Positions 51,856 through 61,279 of a stretch of 64,000 nt of DNA are shown piece after piece; positions within the stretch are counted from its first letter, which is position 1, and every line of letters starts with the position of its first letter. Source of the DNA: UBA6522 sp965262365 (GTDB lineage Bacteria; Pseudomonadota; Gammaproteobacteria; Steroidobacterales; Rariloculaceae); assembly GCA_965262365.1 (NCBI GenBank), contig OZ253541.1, positions 5,270,001 through 5,334,000 of the forward strand, read 5' to 3'. The position numbers and the translations under genes were made by a program. Under the pieces are notes generated by a model. It worked only from the letters and a program-made list of their open reading frames with translations, did not search any database and was not told where the DNA came from.

Positions 51856-53634
51856 CTAGCCCCTGCCAAACTCCTGGTCGAGCTGGTGGAACATTTCCTC
51901 GCGGACCAGCACGACCGGCAGGAAACCGATGTTGTAGACCCGGTCGTGGAAATCCTTCAGCGTTCCCTTCTGGTCGAGCTCGCGCATCTTCTGGAAGTAG
52001 TCTTCGCGCAGCAGCATCCACTGGAAGTAGCCGACCGTCGGTGCGGACATGCTGGTGCCGACCCGGGAAACAATACCGTCGATATTGATCTGCGCACCAC
52101 GGTCGACGAAGCCGATGGTGTTCGTCTCCAGGTCCAGCGCCTCCTCGTAAGTCATGCGGCCGGTGTGCAGGCCGGAGTCGATGATCACCCTGCCCATGCG
52201 CCAAAGCTTGGCGCGCAGATATTCCAGCTCGTAGACATCCTGCTTGTCCTCCGGGAACCAGCCGTATTTCGGGTCCGGAGTCAGTTCCCACTCGATGTAG
52301 TAACACCAGGACTGGTTCGAATAGCTGCTCTCGTAGACCCGCAACGGCCGGTCGAGGGTGTTCTGGTAGAGACGCTGCAGGTGATGCCCCGGGTACACCT
52401 CGTGGGTCGCGATCACGTACATGAAGGAAGCGTCCTTCTCGCGGAGGTTGCCCTCGGCGATGTGCTCGGGCCAGTCCGGGCTGACCGGAATGATGGTCCA
52501 GGCCGCTTTCCGGAACGGAGAAGCGACGGGCACGCCCGGACCCCAACCCCACCATTGCGATGACCAGAGGCTGGGATCGGCCGCTTCCATGATGGCGTCG
52601 TCGTCTTCCCAGGGAATGGTGACCAGGTCGTTGTCGATGACCCAGTCACGCGTCGCCCGGGTCGCCTCCAGGTGCTTGTAGACGAGTTGTTCGGCGAAGA
52701 AGTGGTCATCCTTCTCGTTCTGGATGATTTCGAGCCAGGTGCGCTCCGGATCGATCCTGCGCGCCTTGACCTCCAGGTGGCCCAGCACGATGTTGAACTG
52801 CTTCCAACCCCAATCGTGATAATTCGGAATCCGGTTGAATCCCGGGGCGCCGCGCGCGATCCGGCGCAGGTGGAGATCATTCTCGGGAAACAGGTACTTG
52901 TTCTCCATCAGCTCATTGAAGACCTCCTCGCCGATGGCGTAGTCGCCCTGCTCCCGCTGCGGCAGGTCCTCGTTGGTGAAACGGCGATACTCCGTGAGTG
53001 CGGCGATACCGTCCTTTCCGGCGGCGAGCAGCTGGTCACGCAGCGCGCCATCCGCCACGCGCTCGGCGAACTGGGGCAGTTCGTTTTGCAAAACGAGCAC
53101 GAAGCCGTCGATGAAATCGTTGGATAACTCCACCCACCGCGCGATGTGCTGATCGAGATTGGTCTCGGCATTGACGAGGCGTACCTGCAGCAATTCGAGG
53201 TCGTCGACGAGTTCGGCCGCGCGCGTGTTCACGGGCCTCGGGTCGGCGATGATCTTGTAGGCGACGTCGCTGTTATTGAGGTAGAGCTTCGGATCCTGGC
53301 GCCAGCGCTGCACGCGCTCGCCTTCGATGATCCTCGACTCGAGCAGGCTCTTGAGGAAGCGCCAGTCGATGTCCTGCACGAAGGCGAGCCCGTCGCGGTC
53401 GATCGCTTCGAGTTCCCCGAGCAGTTCGTGGGAAACCTGCACCCGGCGCGCGAAACTCTCCGCGCTCATCGTGTCCGGTTCCTGGTTCGCGCCGACCCCG
53501 TGGATTTCCTCCAGGTAGCGGTCGACCAGTGCTTCGAATTCCGGGTCGAGACGTTCCTGCCCCATCCCGGGAACCGCGCCGGCGGCGATTAGTGTCGTGA
53601 CTGAAACCATCACGAGTAGTTTGTTTACGCGCAT
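51856..53634 (-). CDS. DUF885-family secreted metallohydrolase with intact HEVYPGHH
   Basis: 592 aa from the ATG at 53634, with GGAGGGAG upstream and a signal peptide (MRVNKLLVMVSVTTLIAAGA ... GMGQ). It is the only one of the four DUF885 proteins here with the canonical motif (HEVYPGHH at 411-418), so zinc-dependent hydrolysis is plausible. The second conserved stretch reads SYSNQSWCYYIEWEL rather than EGWALYxEE. It is first in an operon with the PQQ dehydrogenase and divergent from the TonB receptor gene. Confidence 0.87.
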   Translation of the reverse strand: MRVNKLLVMVSVTTLIAAGAVPGMGQERLDPEFEALVDRYLEEIHGVGANQEPDTMSAESFARRVQVSHELLGELEAIDRDGLAFVQDIDWRFLKSLLESRIIEGERVQRWRQDPKLYLNNSDVAYKIIADPRPVNTRAAELVDDLELLQVRLVNAETNLDQHIARWVELSNDFIDGFVLVLQNELPQFAERVADGALRDQLLAAGKDGIAALTEYRRFTNEDLPQREQGDYAIGEEVFNELMENKYLFPENDLHLRRIARGAPGFNRIPNYHDWGWKQFNIVLGHLEVKARRIDPERTWLEIIQNEKDDHFFAEQLVYKHLEATRATRDWVIDNDLVTIPWEDDDAIMEAADPSLWSSQWWGWGPGVPVASPFRKAAWTIIPVSPDWPEHIAEGNLREKDASFMYVIATHEVYPGHHLQRLYQNTLDRPLRVYESSYSNQSWCYYIEWELTPDPKYGWFPEDKQDVYELEYLRAKLWRMGRVIIDSGLHTGRMTYEEALDLETNTIGFVDRGAQINIDGIVSRVGTSMSAPTVGYFQWMLLREDYFQKMRELDQKGTLKDFHDRVYNIGFLPVVLVREEMFHQLDQEFGRG

Positions 53635-53880
53635 GTGCTCTCCCTCCAATTGGTATTAGCCGGTCAATCCGCGTCACAGGCTCGGCGATGCGCCGGGCTA
53701 CAAGCGGCGACCGGAATCCGAAGGACCGTACCGAACGACCGTACTTCATTATGATCGAAAAAAACAAGTCCCTGATTCCCGGATCGGCAATTCTCGTTTT
53801 GGCGTTTTCCGCCGTGCACAGGTGTTATGGCTGTGGTGTTGGTTCGAGTGGCGGTTCGATGTTGTGGGCTGTTTAATGGG

Positions 53881-53930
53881 AATTGCCGGAATTGCCGGAA
53901 TTGCAGTTGCCGGAAAACAACAATTGCCGG
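53881..53930 (+). repeat. Clustered AATTGCCGG 9-mers
   Basis: AATTGCCGG occurs at 53881, 53890 and 53922, with partial copies at 53899 and 53905 (AATTGC, AGTTGCCGG). The cluster sits just upstream of the -35 box at 53938. Repeated sites of this kind could bind an activator in series, or may be simple slippage. Confidence 0.5.
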
Positions 53931-53937
53931 GAAACCA

Positions 53938-53966
53938 TTGACACAATCGATCACGCGAACTATAAG
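53938..53966 (+). promoter_or_regulatory. Near-consensus sigma70 promoter of the TonB receptor
   Basis: TTGACA (53938-53943), a 17-nt spacer and TATAAG (53961-53966). Transcription should start near 53973, leaving about 185 nt of untranslated leader. Confidence 0.7.
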
Positions 53967-54157
53967 TATGCACGAGTGCGCATATGTGCAGGCATCGCGT
54001 ACGCCAAGGGGTTCACCTCGGCAAGTCGGCATCGACCCGATGGCGATGGGACGGGGTTTACCGACAACAGCCAGTGGGCATCGCCGCCGCCCCTTTATGG
54101 GGTGTTCGACTACCAGCCGCCGGCCGAACTAGAAGCCAGTCAGGGGAGTACATGTTG

Positions 54158-57100
54158 ATGAATCACCGTCTTACGCCAATTAGCCGGGCAGTGCAGTGCG
54201 CTCTGATCGCGAGCGCGGCCGCGGGTGCGGGCCTTACCGTGACTGTCGCCAATGCACAGGAGGAAGATGCCGTCTTGGAAGAGGTCGTCGTCACCGGATC
54301 CCGCCTGCGGCGCGACCGCGATTTCGTCGAGATTAGCCCAGTGGCCACCGTGGGCATGGATGAGATTCAGAACTCGGGTTTCCTGACCTTGGAGCAGACC
54401 GTGAACCGGATGCCCCAGCTAAGGCCCGAAACCACCTCCAACTCGAATCAGTACGGAGGCGCGGCGATGAGTGCCGACTTGCGAGGCCTGGGCAGGGTGC
54501 GCACGCTGGTGCTGGTTGACGGCCGTCGCTATATCCCGGCCGAGGTTTCGGGTGTTGCAGACCTCGCCAGCATCCCGGACATGATGGTGGAGTCGGCTGA
54601 ACTGGTCACCGGCGGCGCCTCCGCGGTCTACGGATCGGACGCCATCGGCGGCGTCGTCAACTTTCGCTTGCGAAACGATATCCGGGGCGTAACCGCCCGC
54701 TACCAACGCGGCGCAAGCGGTTACGGCGACGGCGAGACAGAGCGGGCGGACTTGTTGGTGGGCTATGGCGACGACGATGGCACCAGCAACGTGGCATTCG
54801 CGTTTTCCTGGTCCGAGCGCGGCACAATCCTCGGGGCCGATCGGAGTTTCGCCGCCATACCCCTGTTCCCCCAGGGCCCGGAAGGCGAGCTGGTGCAGTT
54901 TGCCGCAGGCAATATTTTTGGTAACCGGGTTGCCTTGAATGCTGTGCAAATGGGGCAGATCAATGGCGTCGATCTCAGCAATGCGGACGGCGAATGCCCG
55001 GCTACGGACCGAATCATAGGGGTACGTTTCGGCTCTGGCGGGCAGCCGCTGCCATGGTGCCGAATCCGCGACGGGTACAACTACGCGGAGACCAATTACC
55101 TGTTACGGCCCATTGAACGCTTCCAGATCAGCGCGATAGGCAATCACGAGATCAACGACCGGGTCGAGGCGTATGCCCAGGTCTTTAACATCAAGTACCG
55201 GCAGGACTATCAGATGGCTGCCGACGCCACCCCAACGACGTCTGCCGGCTATCCACGCGGTACGGTCTACATCCCGAATGCGGTCAACAACCCGGTGTTC
55301 AGCTCGACGCTGCAGAACTTCTGGGCGCAGAACGCGGAGTTGTTCGATCCGGACGGCGATGGCAATTACGAAGTGTTCAATACCGGTCGGCGCATGGTGG
55401 AATTCGAGTCGCGACACTTCGATTACACCACCGATGCGTTCCTGGCCACCGGAGGGCTGCGCGGAGACTTCGACCTCGGCGAAAACAACTGGACATGGGA
55501 TACGTTCTATCAGTTCTCCAGAAACGATCAGGCTCATACGCTCGTTGGCCTGACATCGAAGTCGGCTCTGGCGCTTGGCCTTGATGTCGTTATCAATGAA
55601 GACGGCAGTGCGAGTTGCCGCAACCCGATCCGCGGCTGTGTGCCCGTAAACGTATTCGGCACGGACGTGTTGACACCGGATATGGTCCAATTCCTGCGAA
55701 CCGAGAGCGTTACGGACCGTCGATTCGAGCGGAGCGTCGGGGGCGCCACCATCGCCGGTGATTTGTTCGAGCTGCCCGCGGGCAATGTCGCGACGGCGTT
55801 CGGTACGGAATACCGCAAGGAATACATCCGCGAAGTGCCGAACGACGTGCAATTGCGCAACGATCTCACGTCCCAATCCATAGCGCCCACGGTCGTGGAT
55901 GGCGATTACGACCTGTTCGAGCTGTTTGGCGAGGCCAGGGTTCCGCTCCTTGACAACCAGATGGGCTTGCAAGGTCTGGCGCTCGAGGGTGCGGTTCGCG
56001 TCGCCGACTACTCGACTGTCGGTCAGGTGTCCACCTGGAATTTATCTCTGGACATGGATGTCAACGAACAGTTGAAAATCCGGGCCGGCTATGGCACGGC
56101 CATCCGTGCGCCCAACCTGGACGAGCTGTTGGCGCCGGTTGGCGCCGGCTTCGAGCCCGACACTACTTCTGACCCTTGCTTCTCCTTTAACAACCCGTCG
56201 CAAGCTGTCAAGGATCTGTGCGTTCAGCAAGGCGTGCCTGCCAATCTTATCGACACGCTGGACGTATCGGCGCGACAGGGGTATTCCGAGATTAGTGGCG
56301 GTAACTCCGGTTTGTCGGAAGAACAAGCCGACACCCTCACGGCAGGATTCGTGTTCTCGCCGAATTTCCTGCCCGGTCTGGACATGTCGGTGGACTACTA
56401 CGAGATCACGATGACGGGCGCCATTGCCTCAGTTGCTGGCCCGCAGCTTATCAATGACTGCTTTACGATATTGGATTTCAACTCTGCCTCGTGTCAGTCG
56501 ATTGTCCGTGACGCGAACGGCAATATCGACGAAGTCTTCGCCCCATTGCTGAACCTGGCCGACCGCAACGTGGACGGCATGGATATGTCGGCCACATACT
56601 TGTTTGACAGCGTACCCAATTGGCTGTCGTTGGCCGGTCGTGAGTCAAGTATGGACATTCGGTGGTTTGGGTCGTGGCAGTTCACGAACCAGAACCAGGT
56701 GTTGCAAAGTACTCCGGCGCTCGATTGCGCGGGCAAATACAGCGGCGCCTGCTCAAGAGGGGCTACTCGTCCGTCGCCGAACTTCCGCGGCCTGCTGCGC
56801 GTCAACTGGAATTCGGGCCCACTGACGCTAAGTCCGGAGATGAGCTATGTCGGTCAGCTCGAGCTGTCCGAGACCTCCGGTCCGCTTGAGGTCGGTACGC
56901 AGGAGCCCTGGGCTATATTCAATGTGAATGGCAGTTGGAACTTCACCGAAAGAACCTCGCTGAACTTCGGCATCAACAACATCGCTGACAAAGAACCTCC
57001 GATCTGGGGTTACCTGGCTGGCACCGATCTCAACATCGCAGTTAACCTCTACGATCCGATGGGCCGCAGCTACTTCGTGGGCGTAGAGGTAGGCCTCTAG
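54158..57100 (+). CDS. TonB-dependent receptor, full length
   Basis: 980 aa from the ATG at 54158, 9 nt after GGGGAG; an ATG at 54152 would leave only 3 nt. It has a signal peptide (MNHRLTPISRAVQCALIASA ... ANAQ), then the VLEEVVVTGSRLRR stretch that precedes the plug in this family, the plug (SADLRGLGRVRTLVLVDGRR (20), then VYGSDAIGGVVNF) and a 22-strand barrel ending GRSYFVGVEVGL. It is an outer-membrane active transporter, with ligand unknown; nearby peptidases suggest peptides. The truncated receptor at 24735 is its paralogue. A terminator follows at 57127. Confidence 0.92.
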   Translation: MNHRLTPISRAVQCALIASAAAGAGLTVTVANAQEEDAVLEEVVVTGSRLRRDRDFVEISPVATVGMDEIQNSGFLTLEQTVNRMPQLRPETTSNSNQYGGAAMSADLRGLGRVRTLVLVDGRRYIPAEVSGVADLASIPDMMVESAELVTGGASAVYGSDAIGGVVNFRLRNDIRGVTARYQRGASGYGDGETERADLLVGYGDDDGTSNVAFAFSWSERGTILGADRSFAAIPLFPQGPEGELVQFAAGNIFGNRVALNAVQMGQINGVDLSNADGECPATDRIIGVRFGSGGQPLPWCRIRDGYNYAETNYLLRPIERFQISAIGNHEINDRVEAYAQVFNIKYRQDYQMAADATPTTSAGYPRGTVYIPNAVNNPVFSSTLQNFWAQNAELFDPDGDGNYEVFNTGRRMVEFESRHFDYTTDAFLATGGLRGDFDLGENNWTWDTFYQFSRNDQAHTLVGLTSKSALALGLDVVINEDGSASCRNPIRGCVPVNVFGTDVLTPDMVQFLRTESVTDRRFERSVGGATIAGDLFELPAGNVATAFGTEYRKEYIREVPNDVQLRNDLTSQSIAPTVVDGDYDLFELFGEARVPLLDNQMGLQGLALEGAVRVADYSTVGQVSTWNLSLDMDVNEQLKIRAGYGTAIRAPNLDELLAPVGAGFEPDTTSDPCFSFNNPSQAVKDLCVQQGVPANLIDTLDVSARQGYSEISGGNSGLSEEQADTLTAGFVFSPNFLPGLDMSVDYYEITMTGAIASVAGPQLINDCFTILDFNSASCQSIVRDANGNIDEVFAPLLNLADRNVDGMDMSATYLFDSVPNWLSLAGRESSMDIRWFGSWQFTNQNQVLQSTPALDCAGKYSGACSRGATRPSPNFRGLLRVNWNSGPLTLSPEMSYVGQLELSETSGPLEVGTQEPWAIFNVNGSWNFTERTSLNFGINNIADKEPPIWGYLAGTDLNIAVNLYDPMGRSYFVGVEVGL

Positions 57101-57126
57101 GCCGGGTCGCGATTTGAAGGTTGACG

Positions 57127-57155
57127 GCCGCGAGGGTTCCACGAGCCCTCGCGGC
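57127..57155 (+). terminator. Rho-independent-type hairpin after the TonB receptor
   Basis: GCCGCGAGGG (57127-57136), a 9-nt loop and CCCTCGCGGC (57146-57155) form a perfect 10-bp stem. A weak U run (GCTGTTT) follows, so efficiency may be partial. Confidence 0.65.
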
Positions 57156-57305
57156 GCTGTTTGCAAATCATGCCGCTGTCCTCGAATCGCGAGATGATTG
57201 CGCGTCACTCAATCGGTGAGCCGCTGACTATCATCCGCCTTGCCTCGAAAATCGACTCGATCTCCATCGTTTCGATGCGGCGGCGGAAATAGGGAACCTG
57301 AGAGC

Positions 57306-58946
57306 GTGGACAATCCAAGGACGTTTTTTCCGGCGTCGCTGATGCTGATGCTCGCGTGCTGCCCCGGCGCTTTCGCGCAGGGCAGCTATACCGAGCTGAT
57401 CGGGATGAACGAGGAGATTCTCGAACTCGCCAGGCCCGGGCAGCGCGACGCCGTGCCGGATCTGAGCGGCCGCGCCGTCGCGGAGCAACGCGCGCAGCTC
57501 GAAGACTTCCGCGGGCGGCTTCTCGACATCGATACCTCCTCATGGTCCGTCCCGCAACAGGTGGATTACCTGCTGGTCTGGTCGAAGATGAATGACATCG
57601 TCTTCCAGCACCGGGTGACGCAGCCCTGGTCGCGCGACCCCCTGACCTATCTGTACCAGTTCCGGGCCATACCCTATGCGGAGGCTCCTTCGACGCCCGG
57701 GGAGCGGGCAGCGTTGTCCCGGGAACTCAATGCCGTGCCCGCGATGGTGGATAACGCCATCGAGAATCTGACGCAGCCGGCCGGAGAGTTGGCCAGGCTT
57801 GCGATTTTCCTGCTTGATCGTTTCGACGGCGTCGGCCAGGGCGAGCCTTATCGCGACGAGCCGCCGGCGGGGACCATCGGCTGGTTCGAGGATCTTTGCG
57901 GCCGTCTTGCGCCCCGGGACAGCGAGCTGCTCGAAGACTGCCGGGAAGCCACGGCCTCGGCGCAACGGTATCGTGACTGGCTGGCCGATAACCTCGACGA
58001 CATGGAACCATCCGCCGCAATCGGTACGGAAAACTACAACTGGTACCTGAAGCACGTCCGCCTGCTGCCGCACACGGTCGACGACCTCGTGGGCATCGGC
58101 AAGCGCGAGTTTCACCGCTACCGCTTCAACTACATCCTCGATCGCTACAGAAACCGGTCGCTGGACGAACTGGAACTGACGCAGAGCGCCGGGCAGCACC
58201 TGCGGAGGACTCGCGATGCAGAGGCCAGAATCCGGGAGCTGGTCGAAGAACTCGACCTGCTGACCATTCCGGACTACATGCCGGAGGAATTCGAGACCGA
58301 TGTTTTCTGGAGCCCCCGGGCGACGACGGACCGCCATTTCTGGGAGGAACTCCAGTTTCGGAACGCGTTGAACAACCACATCCATGCATCGATACCCGGA
58401 CACCGCTTCGATGCGGAGTTGAGGAATCGGTTGGAAAACCCGATACGCCGTACGCACTCGGAGAGCGCCCGCGCGGAAGGTTGGGCCACGTATCTCGAGG
58501 AGACGTTGATACAGGCCGGGATCGCCGAGGACAATCCGCGCGTGCGCGAACTCTTCTACGCGGCCCTGATCAAGCGCGGCAGCCGGTTTTTCGCCGAGAT
58601 CGGCATGCACACCGGAGCAATGACCCTGGATGAGGCCAATGCCTACATGATGGAGTGGGTGCCGTACATGGAAGAAGACCTCGGCCGGTATGACCTGGTC
58701 GGCTACCTGCGGCGCCCAGGCCTGGGCAGCATGTACCTGCTCGGCAAGACACAGATCGAGCAATTGGTATCCGAGCGCGCCTTCCAGCTCGGCGACGAAT
58801 TCGATCTCGGCGAGTTCCATGACGATTTCCTCTCGCGCGGCGCCATCCCCGTGACTCTGATCCGGTGGGAGATGGCCGGTCTCGATGACGACGCCCGCGC
58901 CGTCTGGATGGATGTCGTGGGAAAGCCTTTCCCCGAAGAAAACTAG
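57306..58946 (+). CDS. Secreted DUF885-family protein with HASIPGHR in place of HExxPGHH
   Basis: 546 aa from the GTG at 57306, chosen for its signal peptide (MDNPRTFFPASLMLMLACCP ... AFAQ); the open frame begins at 57240. The ribosome site is weak. The fold is full length, and the EGWATYLEETL motif is present. The metal motif (360-367) reads HASIPGHR, with Glu changed to Ala and the second His to Arg. It is closest in feel to the protein at 26658 (GTENYNWYLKHVRLLPH against GRENYTWYQKNVHYVPM). Peptidase activity is doubtful; a ligand-binding role is possible. It lies downstream of the receptor terminator. Confidence 0.82.
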   Translation: MDNPRTFFPASLMLMLACCPGAFAQGSYTELIGMNEEILELARPGQRDAVPDLSGRAVAEQRAQLEDFRGRLLDIDTSSWSVPQQVDYLLVWSKMNDIVFQHRVTQPWSRDPLTYLYQFRAIPYAEAPSTPGERAALSRELNAVPAMVDNAIENLTQPAGELARLAIFLLDRFDGVGQGEPYRDEPPAGTIGWFEDLCGRLAPRDSELLEDCREATASAQRYRDWLADNLDDMEPSAAIGTENYNWYLKHVRLLPHTVDDLVGIGKREFHRYRFNYILDRYRNRSLDELELTQSAGQHLRRTRDAEARIRELVEELDLLTIPDYMPEEFETDVFWSPRATTDRHFWEELQFRNALNNHIHASIPGHRFDAELRNRLENPIRRTHSESARAEGWATYLEETLIQAGIAEDNPRVRELFYAALIKRGSRFFAEIGMHTGAMTLDEANAYMMEWVPYMEEDLGRYDLVGYLRRPGLGSMYLLGKTQIEQLVSERAFQLGDEFDLGEFHDDFLSRGAIPVTLIRWEMAGLDDDARAVWMDVVGKPFPEEN

Positions 58947-58983
58947 CGGGGAGCGATCGCAGGGTGCGTGGCGGGCCGCGCCG

Positions 58984-59445
58984 CTAACGGCGGCCGATGC
59001 CGTGCATGCGTTCCCGGTGGAAACCAATGGTACCCGCGGCCTGGAGCAACAGCGACGTGATACGCCAGCCCGCTTCGGTTCGCCGGAATCGATGGAGATA
59101 GCGGCCCCACAGGTACCCGTCGGGAGACCCGTTGCGATAGCGGTGCCAGGCGTCTACGTAGCACAGGGAACGGGCCGTATCGCTGCCTTCGAGGGTGATC
59201 GTCACGTTGCTGACATGGTGGCTGGTCGCGGCGAATGTGTCCCGGAGCCCCTCGGCAATCGTGCCGGCCATCTCCGCTCCGGTGATGTTCGGTGTGTCCG
59301 GGTTGTAATCGATGATCGCGTCGGGCGTAAACAGCTCGGCGACGCCGTCGGGGTCATTTCGGTCGAAGCATTCGCAATAGTTGTAGATCAGCTCGGTGAT
59401 CGCCTGGCGGTCGACAAGCTCCTGTACGGTGGTTTCGACGTTCAT
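58984..59445 (-). CDS. SnoaL-like/NTF2-fold protein
   Basis: 153 aa from the ATG at 59445, with AGGAG 6 nt upstream. It is a cone-shaped NTF2-fold domain: VDRQAITELIYNYCECFDRN (20), DGVAELFTPDAIIDYN, HHVSNVTITLEGSDTARSLC (20), GRYLHRFRRTEAGWRI. Members include dehydratases, isomerases and ring-hydroxylating dioxygenase beta-like proteins; the substrate is unknown. It is convergent with the DUF885 gene and divergent from the M24 peptidase. Confidence 0.85.
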   Translation of the reverse strand: MNVETTVQELVDRQAITELIYNYCECFDRNDPDGVAELFTPDAIIDYNPDTPNITGAEMAGTIAEGLRDTFAATSHHVSNVTITLEGSDTARSLCYVDAWHRYRNGSPDGYLWGRYLHRFRRTEAGWRITSLLLQAAGTIGFHRERMHGIGRR

Positions 59446-59715
59446 GGTGGGCTCCTGTATGCACCCGCGAATTGTTCTGGTTTCACGCCGACGCATCAAG
59501 TCTGTGTGCCGGTTCAGGGGTTGTGAGACTGAGAGGGGTAGCCCGGGGAACGGGAACGCGCGACTCTTGCCACGGGCTGCTGGTATATAATTCCCTTTCA
59601 ATCCATTACTTGCCAATTCCACGGTCCGCGCTACCCGCCGACGCTCGCAATTGGGGCCTTTTCCGGGCATCGGATGAGATGGTGCCGGTCGGCTGCCTGT
59701 TCAAGGGGGGAATCG

Positions 59716-61206
59716 ATGATCAGAGCCTTCTGTTGCCTCGCCGCCGTGCTGGCGGCGTTTCCGCTGGTTGCACAAGTCGCCGAGCGGGGGTTCGAGCCGT
59801 TCTCGTACGACTTTGCCGCCGAGGCGGCGCTTGCTGCCCGGATCGATGTCGACAATCCGGATCCCGGGCAATTGCGGGAGATTTTCGCGAAGCGCCGGGC
59901 GCGGGTCCTTCAAGCCATGCCCGAGGGCGCCATGATCCTCTACGCCGTGGAACGCGCCCAGGAGCGGCGTCTGGAGTTCCAGGTACCGCACTCCGACAAC
60001 CACGATTTCACGTATCTCACCGGGCTGGACGGCCTGGACAGCCTCGACTCGGCGTTACTGCTGCTGCCGGCGGCCAGGGATGCCGAGGGGCGCCTCGACG
60101 AGCCAGTGCGCGACTGGGTGGTGCTCTACACCGCCATGGACCCGGCGGCCATCGCCAGGCGCACCGGTATCGAGGATGTGCGGCCGTTCGCCATTCTTGA
60201 GCATGACCTGTCCGTGGCCATGACCGACTTTCGCGACTGGCGCATCACCCAGGTGCGGCGCTGGCCGCTGGCGGCGGCGCTGTCACGCGCCTGGGGCACC
60301 GACGACAAGGTTCTCTACCTCAACTACCCGCGCTTCTTCCGGCTGGGGATGCCGGAACCCGAGCGGCTGCAACAGTTCGAGCGAATCCGCCGCTTCTCGC
60401 CGGAAATGCGGCTGCGCGACTCTGCGGACATACTCGATCAGGTGCGCCAGTTGCAGGATTCCTGGTCGATCGCGAACCTGAGACGCAGTGTTGCCATCGT
60501 CAATGAAGGGGTCCGCCACGGCTTTCGCGCCACGCGCCCCGGGGTGACGGAAATGCAAGTCATGCAGATCATCGATTTCGTGTACCGCTACCGGGGGGCG
60601 TACCTGGGCTTTCCGACTTCCGTGCGCCGCTCCGGAGTGCAGACACCGCACGATGGCGAGGCGATTCCCGAGGGCTGGATCGAGTTCGTGCCCCGTGCCG
60701 GTGGCGAAGTATTCCGGGCCGGCGACATGGTATGGACCGACACGGGAGCGGCATTCAATCATTATTCCGCCGACATCCAGCGGACCGCTCCCATCGACGG
60801 ACGCTTCACGGAGCGCCAGCGCGAATTCTACGAGATCGCCCTGAACGTGCAGAAAACGGTGATCGGCATGGTGAGGCCCGGAGCGACCTGGTGGCAACTG
60901 CACGACAAGGCCATGGAGATGCTCCGCGATGCCGGCGGCTACGACGAGTACTACTACTACGGCATCGGGCACTTCATCGGCATGGAGGTGCACGACGAAG
61001 GCGATTACCTGGTGCCTTTCAAGCCGGGCATGGCGCTGGCCATCGAGCAGGGCGTCATGCCGCCGGAAGGTCCCAGGGTGGCTTTCGAAGACGATGTGCT
61101 GGTCACCGATGACGGGCACGAATGGTTGAGCCGGATGATTCCGATCGAAATCGAGGACGTTGAGGCGTTGACCGCCGGTTCGGGCGCTTTCGGTTTTCTG
61201 GAGTAG
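59716..61206 (+). CDS. Secreted M24-family metallopeptidase (aminopeptidase P-like)
   Basis: 496 aa from the ATG at 59716, preceded by GGGGGG. The signal peptide is MIRAFCCLAAVLAAFPLVAQ. An N-terminal creatinase-like domain is followed by the pita-bread domain with all five metal ligands: Asp342 (TDTGA), Asp353 (SADIQRT), His419 (GIGHFIG), Glu444 (AIEQGV) and Glu458 (AFEDDV). Aminopeptidase P and prolidase members release residues next to proline. It is first of an operon with a ferredoxin-flavoprotein dehydrogenase and an aldo/keto reductase. Confidence 0.9.
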   Translation: MIRAFCCLAAVLAAFPLVAQVAERGFEPFSYDFAAEAALAARIDVDNPDPGQLREIFAKRRARVLQAMPEGAMILYAVERAQERRLEFQVPHSDNHDFTYLTGLDGLDSLDSALLLLPAARDAEGRLDEPVRDWVVLYTAMDPAAIARRTGIEDVRPFAILEHDLSVAMTDFRDWRITQVRRWPLAAALSRAWGTDDKVLYLNYPRFFRLGMPEPERLQQFERIRRFSPEMRLRDSADILDQVRQLQDSWSIANLRRSVAIVNEGVRHGFRATRPGVTEMQVMQIIDFVYRYRGAYLGFPTSVRRSGVQTPHDGEAIPEGWIEFVPRAGGEVFRAGDMVWTDTGAAFNHYSADIQRTAPIDGRFTERQREFYEIALNVQKTVIGMVRPGATWWQLHDKAMEMLRDAGGYDEYYYYGIGHFIGMEVHDEGDYLVPFKPGMALAIEQGVMPPEGPRVAFEDDVLVTDDGHEWLSRMIPIEIEDVEALTAGSGAFGFLE

Positions 61207-61209
61207 GGC

Positions 61210-61230
61210 GAGCGGACGGCACGCCCGCTC
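61210..61230 (+). terminator. Weak hairpin after the M24 gene
   Basis: GAGCGG (61210-61215) pairs with CCGCTC (61225-61230), followed by CTTCATTTT. The stem is only six bp, so it may attenuate rather than stop transcription into the next gene. Confidence 0.35.
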
Positions 61231-61279
61231 CTTCATTTTCGAACCCGGGGTGGCAGCCCCCGACCGAGGCTTCGGGCCG

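Larger units (their letters stand above)
53635..54157. other. 523-bp divergent gap upstream of the TonB receptor
   Basis: It holds a short repeat cluster (53881-53930), a near-consensus promoter (53938-53966) and a leader of about 185 nt before the receptor start. The 91-codon open frame starting at 53883 has no coding character. The receptor-proximal part may carry a regulatory leader, but I recognise no riboswitch. Confidence 0.5.

Noticed and set aside
53883..54158. 91-codon plus-strand frame before the TonB receptor
   Set aside because: It begins in the AATTGCCGG repeats, and lies in the promoter and leader; no coding signal.
57540..59027. Minus-strand open frame of 495 codons
   Set aside because: Antisense to the DUF885 gene at 57306.
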